A stretch of DNA of 18,685 bases from UBA9410 sp963933065 (GTDB lineage: Bacteria; Actinomycetota; Acidimicrobiia; Acidimicrobiales; MedAcidi-G1), in NCBI GenBank assembly GCA_963933065.1, contig CAWVUB010000039.1:1-18685 (forward strand). The letters run 5' to 3'. This document shows positions 15,099 through 18,685 of this stretch, piece after piece. Position numbers and translations under genes: made by a program. Numbering within the stretch: the stretch's first letter is position 1; the number at the start of each line of letters is the position of its first letter. Below the pieces are notes generated by a model, which saw only the letters and a program-made list of their open reading frames with translations, was not told the origin of the DNA and ran no database searches.

Positions 15099-16535
15099 TC
15101 AGACTGCAGGTACCCGTTCGATACGAAGAGCGTTGGTCGAACGGGAACTAGCGTCAGTCCCGGCGAGCACGCCCACCAACTCGCCGGGCGCCACCACCCC
15201 ACCGTTACGCGCCGCCGTTAGCGCAGCTGAAACCCGGTCGTCTAAATCGCCATCTTCAGGAAGGTGCACCGGCTCAGTCCCCCAACTGAGGGTCAGCTGC
15301 CCCACCGTCCGCTGATTAACGCTCATACCGATAATGCGGGCTGCCGGGCGAAACCGCGCCATGGACCGGACGGTAAAGCCACTACCCGAGATACACAAGA
15401 TCGTACGGATACCAAGTTCGTCCACAGCTCGCGCAGTGGCCTCTGTCATTGCATCAGTCACTGAGGTATCAGGATCATCCGTGTCGGTCATGTGGAGTTC
15501 CGACAACTGTGACACCCAGCCTCGGTGGTCGAAGGCCTCATCAGCTCGCTCCGCAATACGGGACATGGTGGCAACCACATTTACCGGATCCACGCCGACT
15601 GCGGTCTCTCCCGACAACATCACAGCGCTCGAACCGTCCCAAACTGCATTGGCCACGTCTGAAACTTCAGCACGGGTGGGTTCCGGGTTAGTAATCATCG
15701 TCTCTAACATCTGGGTGGCTGTAATAGCTGGTCGACCTAGAGCAATGCACTGCCGGATGATTTGTTTTTGCAGGATTGGCAGTTCCTCTATGCTGCACTC
15801 GCTTCCGAGGTCTCCTCTAGCAACCATGACTGCACCGGACGCCTCAATGATGGCTGTCAGATTCTCGATGGCAGCCCGGGTTTCGATCTTGGCCACCACG
15901 ATTGGACCGGAAGGGTGGGGATCGACCGGAATGCCGAGTATGTCGTCAGCAGAGCGGACGAACGACACCGCGAGCATGTCGACCTCAAGTTCAACAAATC
16001 GTTCGACCGCTATTAAGTCTGCTTTTGTGGGCGTGCGAATAGAAAGCCGATCTGAAGGAATATGTAGTCCTGGGTTACCGGTGAGAACTCCGCCGTGGGT
16101 GACCCGAGCCGAGACTCCATCACTCTCGATGTTCTCAACTTCTAGGACTACTCGCCCATCTCCCATACTGAGACGGTCACCGGCGACCACATCCTCGAGT
16201 AGTCCTTCGTAGTCAATCTCTATATTGCTGGCGGTGCTGGCACGGCTACCAACCCTGAGAAATACCCGTGACTCCTCAGCGACGACCACCGGAGACTGAC
16301 CAAACGAAGCTGCACGGACTTTGGGACCCGGCAGGTCAACTAAAATCCCTACGTAGCGACCCTCGAGGGCGGCAATGCGCCGGATGCGAGCCATACGGTC
16401 CGCTGCCTCTTCGATGGTGTTATGGGCCAAGCCAAGACGAGCAACGTCCATGCCCGCCCGAATGAGGTCTCGGATCGTGGTTTCGTCATCGGAAGCGGGC
16501 CCGATGGTGGCGATAATCTTCGTCCGGCGGCCCAT
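15099..16535 (-). CDS. pyk: Pyruvate kinase, divergent form
   Basis: Converts phosphoenolpyruvate and ADP to pyruvate and ATP. The 478 residues cover all three domains. Conserved: N-terminal RRTKIIATIGPAS, Lys216 and Glu218 (VVAKIET), Asp242 (MVARGDLGS), Thr273 (TATQMLETM) and NPEPTRAEVSDVANAVWDG with MLSGETAVG. Odd: the usual RLNFSH motif reads RLGLAH (33-38), so the Asn and Ser that help bind potassium and ATP in the rabbit enzyme are Gly35 and Ala37. The LDTKGPE region reads VDLPGPK (66-72), with Leu68 in place of Thr and Lys72 in place of Glu; Lys here is typical of potassium-independent enzymes. The ATG has no spaced ribosome site, but TAGCCT lies six bases upstream, suggesting a leaderless mRNA. 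Confidence 0.94.
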   Translation of the reverse strand: MGRRTKIIATIGPASDDETTIRDLIRAGMDVARLGLAHNTIEEAADRMARIRRIAALEGRYVGILVDLPGPKVRAASFGQSPVVVAEESRVFLRVGSRASTASNIEIDYEGLLEDVVAGDRLSMGDGRVVLEVENIESDGVSARVTHGGVLTGNPGLHIPSDRLSIRTPTKADLIAVERFVELEVDMLAVSFVRSADDILGIPVDPHPSGPIVVAKIETRAAIENLTAIIEASGAVMVARGDLGSECSIEELPILQKQIIRQCIALGRPAITATQMLETMITNPEPTRAEVSDVANAVWDGSSAVMLSGETAVGVDPVNVVATMSRIAERADEAFDHRGWVSQLSELHMTDTDDPDTSVTDAMTEATARAVDELGIRTILCISGSGFTVRSMARFRPAARIIGMSVNQRTVGQLTLSWGTEPVHLPEDGDLDDRVSAALTAARNGGVVAPGELVGVLAGTDASSRSTNALRIERVPAV

Positions 16536-16541
16536 CCTTAA

Positions 16542-16547
16542 AGGCTA
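16542..16547 (-). promoter_or_regulatory. Candidate -10 of leaderless pyk transcript
   Basis: On the minus strand TAGCCT is followed by exactly six bases (TTAAGG) and the pyk ATG at 16535. This TAnnnT-N6-start spacing would put the first transcribed base at or beside the A of ATG. No clear -35 box is seen. The flavin reductase gene ends only 39 bases upstream, so read-through transcription is also possible. Confidence 0.45.
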
Positions 16548-16574
16548 CCGACCAGCGATCAACACACCGGCCGC

Positions 16575-17135
16575 TCACGCACCTTGGTCACCAAATTCAG
16601 CCTCCACACGAGCCGTCAGGCGATCTCGGACCGAGTCGCCCTTCTCCCTGGCTGACTCACCAGAGACCCGCCACCCGTGGCGACTGGAGTACAGCAAGGG
16701 CGGCTCACCGAGTCGCCCTTCTCCTGAGGCCACGACCCGAGCAAAAAACAGGTCATGGTCGTAACGACCACTAATCCGATCCTCGACCTCGCAACCCAAC
16801 CAGGCCAAGGACTCGGGGACCACTGGCCAACCGTCGACATGGGACATCCACTCCTCAGCCACGTACCGGAAGCGCCGACCCGGGTAACTGAAATATTGGC
16901 CAGGTTCTATTTGATCACCTCCAAGTATCGAGACAGCAAACCGCCCCGAACTAACTATGAGCGGATGGGTGTCGTGTTTTGGAGAGACTGATGCCATCAG
17001 CACGGGCTCCTCGAAGGAAACTTGACACACCCAATGAGAGGTGTACGCCCGAGTCGTGCCGCCATTTGTCGCAGCCACTACTTGCACCCCTTTCATCATC
17101 TGGCCGAGGCAACGCTTTAGGTCCCGATCAATCAT
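16575..17135 (-). CDS. Flavin reductase-like FMN-binding protein
   Basis: Member of the flavin reductase-like, FMN-binding split-barrel family (DIM6/NTAB type), 186 residues from the ATG at 17135. Seen: the N-terminal helix DRDLKRCLGQMMKGVQVVAA, then TSHWVCQVSFEEPVLMASVS, which matches the typical 'W..qvs..Pp.v.vsv' core, then FAVSILGGDQ and the late barrel strands YDHDLFFARVVASG. The substrate is unknown; relatives reduce flavin with NAD(P)H or act as oxygenase partners. I chose the second ATG (17135) because the first (17174) would leave 13 bases to the divergent gene and overlap its promoter. The gene ends 39 bases before pyk on the same strand. There is no obvious F420-specific signature. 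Confidence 0.88.
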   Translation of the reverse strand: MIDRDLKRCLGQMMKGVQVVAATNGGTTRAYTSHWVCQVSFEEPVLMASVSPKHDTHPLIVSSGRFAVSILGGDQIEPGQYFSYPGRRFRYVAEEWMSHVDGWPVVPESLAWLGCEVEDRISGRYDHDLFFARVVASGEGRLGEPPLLYSSRHGWRVSGESAREKGDSVRDRLTARVEAEFGDQGA

Positions 17136-17175
17136 GGAGTCAGTCTGACCTAGAGCCAGACCAACTCGCGCCATC

Positions 17176-17181
17176 TACGAT
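17176..17181 (+). promoter_or_regulatory. Candidate -10 of leaderless GDPD transcript
   Basis: TACGAT is followed by exactly six bases (GCGAGG) and the GTG at 17188, the same TAnnnT-N6-start arrangement as before the HxlR gene and pyk. The GAGG sits directly against the GTG, too close to act as a ribosome site. No clear -35 box is seen. Confidence 0.45.
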
Positions 17182-17187
17182 GCGAGG

Positions 17188-17955
17188 GTGCGACTCGCCG
17201 GGCAACACCCCTACCTCGAACATCCCGGGCCACTGGCCTTTGCTCACCGTGGTGGCACAGAGAAGCATCCAGAAAACAGTCTTGCCGCGTTTACCCATGC
17301 CGTATCGCTCGGCTATCGGCATCTGGAGACCGACGCCCACCTCACTGCAGACGGGGTCGTACTTGCCTTCCACGACAAATCACTTGACCGAGTCACTGAT
17401 CTATCTGGGCAAATCGCTGACTGCACGGCCGATCAGGTGGCGGAAGCCCGGATCGGCGGGCTCGAACCGATTCCGACTCTGGACGAATTGTTTGAGGCCT
17501 TTCCAGATACCAACATCAATATCGACCCAAAAAATGACCAAGTCGTGGAACCGCTCGTCAAGGTCATAGAGCGCCACGGTGCCCTTGGCCGGGTCTGCCT
17601 TGGCTCGTTCTCAGATCGACGACTGAAGCGCTGTCGTCGACTTCTGGGACCAGAGCTATGCACATCCGGCGGGCCAGTCGCCACCGCCCAGTTCCGCCTC
17701 GCAAACTTTGGTCTTGCTGCATCTCCGAACAAGATTGATTGTCTTCAAGTCCCGGTGCGTCAATCAGGAATTCTCCTGGTCGATAGACGCTTCATTGATC
17801 ACGCTCACCGCCAAGGCCTGCAGGTCCATGTCTGGACCATTGACGATCCTGAAGAGATGCACCGTCTACTGGATCTCGGGGTCGATGGGTTGATGACCGA
17901 TCGACCGATGATTCTGCGCGACGTTCTTATTGCAAGAAATGCTTGGGTTCAGTGA
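17188..17955 (+). CDS. Glycerophosphodiester phosphodiesterase
   Basis: Hydrolyses glycerophosphodiesters to glycerol 3-phosphate and an alcohol. It has 255 residues and no signal peptide, so is probably cytoplasmic (UgpQ-like). Seen: His20-Arg21 (AHRGG), PENSLAAF, Glu47 and Asp49 (HLETDAHLT), His62 (FHDKSLDR), and late HVWTIDDPEEMHRLLDLGVD with GLMTDRP. All catalytic positions of the GDPD TIM barrel are therefore present. The GTG start has no spaced ribosome site, but a TAnnnT hexamer sits six bases upstream, consistent with leaderless translation. It is divergent from the flavin reductase gene; the CopD-like membrane gene follows 49 bases downstream with its own probable promoter. Confidence 0.94.
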   Translation: MRLAGQHPYLEHPGPLAFAHRGGTEKHPENSLAAFTHAVSLGYRHLETDAHLTADGVVLAFHDKSLDRVTDLSGQIADCTADQVAEARIGGLEPIPTLDELFEAFPDTNINIDPKNDQVVEPLVKVIERHGALGRVCLGSFSDRRLKRCRRLLGPELCTSGGPVATAQFRLANFGLAASPNKIDCLQVPVRQSGILLVDRRFIDHAHRQGLQVHVWTIDDPEEMHRLLDLGVDGLMTDRPMILRDVLIARNAWVQ

Positions 17956-17964
17956 AACCACGAG

Positions 17965-17992
17965 TTGACACACTCCAGTCGGGACCCCGACT
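17965..17992 (+). promoter_or_regulatory. TTGACA box followed by a 16-bp inverted repeat
   Basis: TTGACA (17965-17970) is a perfect -35 consensus in the 49-base gap before the CopD-like gene. Six bases later lies AGTCGGGACCCCGACT (17977-17992), two 7-bp arms around a two-base centre, filling most of the spacer. This looks like a promoter with an operator in the spacer, though no good -10 follows. The repeat could instead serve as a hairpin after the GDPD gene, but there is no T run. Confidence 0.4.
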
Positions 17993-18004
17993 CTTAGGAA
18001 CTCG

Positions 18005-18403
18005 GTGAACGTCGTCAACACCATCAGAATCTTCCTGCACTTGCTGGGTGTAGCCGGATGGGTGGGGGGACAGGTTCTTCTACTGGGCTTAATGCCGGTG
18101 CTCCGTCATATCGATTCTGAGGCGCCACGAATAGCAGCAGAGCGCTTCAGGAGGGTCGCTTGGCCCTGTCTCGCATTGGCTGTGATTACCGGAATTTGGG
18201 GTCTGGCCGAGGTCGACCTGTCGGTCCAGTCTGACGGTTACCTGTCGGTGCTGCTCGTCAAGCTTCTACTAGTAGGAGCGTCCGGTGCCTCAGCCGCAAT
18301 TCACTCAATCACCCGGTCGGTGGTACTCCGCGGGGCAACTGGGGCAATCAGTTTCATGACGGCCCTAGGCGCACTGTTTCTAGGCAGCTCCCTAGTGGCG
18401 TAA
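18005..18403 (+). CDS. Four-helix membrane protein, CopD-like
   Basis: A 132-residue integral membrane protein with four hydrophobic segments at about residues 7-30, 52-70, 79-98 and 108-130. The first segment holds FLHLLGVAGWVGGQV (His12, Trp19), and the third ends near His100; this is the pattern of the CopD/DUF2269-type small membrane proteins, some of which may bind copper or haem. The family assignment is by overall look and His/Trp spacing. The GTG start has AGGA five bases upstream. It lies downstream of the GDPD gene with a TTGACA box and inverted repeat between them, and is followed by about 280 bases with little coding signal. Confidence 0.8.
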   Translation: MNVVNTIRIFLHLLGVAGWVGGQVLLLGLMPVLRHIDSEAPRIAAERFRRVAWPCLALAVITGIWGLAEVDLSVQSDGYLSVLLVKLLLVGASGASAAIHSITRSVVLRGATGAISFMTALGALFLGSSLVA

Positions 18404-18625
18404 CCGAAAACCCACGCTGAAATAGCGACTTCTGTGGATATTCCTGTGGATGCATCCGGCTTACTTTGGGGAAATCTCTGATTTTTATGGGGATAACTGC
18501 TAAATGAGTTGACCGACACCCTTTCCTAGTGCACGCTGCCTGTACGCCGAACACGGCGAAAGGATACGGGACCGGATGGAACCGGACCACTGGAAGGATT
18601 AGGAGTCAAGGCTTCTGATCGGAAG
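18404..18625. other. Non-coding stretch with DnaA-box-like repeats
   Basis: No convincing gene. TGTGGATAT (18433-18441) and TGTGGATGC (18445-18453) form a direct repeat of TGTGGAT with a 12-base period, and TGGGGATAA lies at 18488-18496 next to a T-rich stretch. These are one or two mismatches from the reverse complement of the DnaA box TTATCCACA. CGCCG-AACA-CGGCG (18545-18558) can form a perfect 5-bp hairpin without a T run. No neighbouring gene is a replication gene, so an origin is not supported; these could be accessory DnaA sites or chance. Confidence 0.35.
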
Positions 18626-18685
18626 GTGGAACGGGACCCTGGAAACGCCCTCAAGTTGTGTTCGGGGAGGACCGCAACCACGCTA
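18626..18685 (+). CDS. Possible start of a gene leaving the window, PRPP synthetase-like
   Basis: A frame without stops runs from 18530 to the window end. From the GTG at 18626 it reads MERDPGNALKLCSGRTATTL. The segment NALKLCSGRTATTL resembles the N-terminal 'N.L.LF(S/A)GRA.P.LA' of ribose-phosphate pyrophosphokinases, but only 20 residues are visible, so this is a weak match by eye. The hexamer TCTGAT lies six bases before the GTG, one base off TAnnnT, at the leaderless spacing seen elsewhere in the window. CTG and TTG codons in the same frame are other possible starts. Confidence 0.25.
   Translation, partial: MERDPGNALKLCSGRTATTL

Noticed and set aside
15334..16212. Long plus-strand frame of 292 residues opposite pyruvate kinase
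   Set aside because: Very Ser/Thr/Arg-rich low-complexity translation antisense to a clear pyk gene; a typical shadow of GC-biased codons.
17135..17174. ATG at 17174 as the start of the flavin reductase gene
   Set aside because: It would leave only 13 bases to the divergent GDPD start and sit against its -10 hexamer; the family N-terminus fits the ATG at 17135.
18433..18496. Chromosomal replication origin
   Set aside because: Boxes carry one to two mismatches each and no dnaA, dnaN, gyrB, rpmH or parAB gene is nearby; kept only as DnaA-box-like repeats.

Overview
The window is a stretch of actinobacterial chromosome. The base composition is moderately high in GC, genes are tightly packed, and several start on GTG, TTG or possibly CTG. 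A fused CofG-CofH FO synthase, a mycobacterial-type transaldolase, a DUF3151 protein and a TAnnnT-type leaderless promoter pattern all point to Actinobacteria. Taken together with glycolate oxidase genes, a free-living member of the Acidimicrobiia is a reasonable guess, but that placement is inference. I see no rRNA, tRNA, CRISPR array, insertion sequence or phage gene.

Layout. (1) 1-2804, plus strand: the non-oxidative pentose phosphate pair, transketolase (cut by the left edge) and transaldolase. (2) 2844-5779, plus strand: an HxlR-family regulator overlapping by ATGA with FO synthase (fbiC). They share a short promoter carrying an 8-bp inverted repeat that looks like an operator. (3) 5800-9698, minus strand: a glycolate oxidase operon glcD-glcE-glcF with overlapping ends, followed by an overlapping 67-residue conserved-looking small gene. 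(4) 9795-11543, plus strand: a CLC-family anion channel or transporter with a CBS pair and unusual key residues. (5) 11563-11766, minus strand: a small acidic protein. (6) 11943-14632, minus strand: DUF3151 protein and MobA (coupled), then a single-domain rhodanese and RNase D (coupled). Both downstream genes of these pairs may start at CTG inside a CTGA overlap. (7) 14717-15070, plus strand: a small membrane protein with a Cys-rich tail. (8) 15099-17135, minus strand: a flavin reductase-like protein and a divergent pyruvate kinase. (9) 17188-18403, plus strand: a glycerophosphodiester phosphodiesterase and a four-helix CopD-like membrane protein. (10) 18404-18685: a mostly non-coding end with DnaA-box-like repeats and possibly the first codons of a gene that leaves the window.

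Working together: transketolase, transaldolase, pyruvate kinase and glycolate oxidase are central carbon functions. FO synthase supplies the deazaflavin core of cofactor F420, and MobA serves molybdenum cofactor. Most of the window is housekeeping. The points that deserve a second look are the HxlR-fbiC unit with its apparent operator, repeated leaderless promoters of the form TAnnnT-N6-start, the two candidate CTG starts, the CLC protein with a GPGTS filter and no internal proton glutamate, and the pyruvate kinase lacking usual potassium ligands. I did not find a clear multi-gene novel defence or mobile system.
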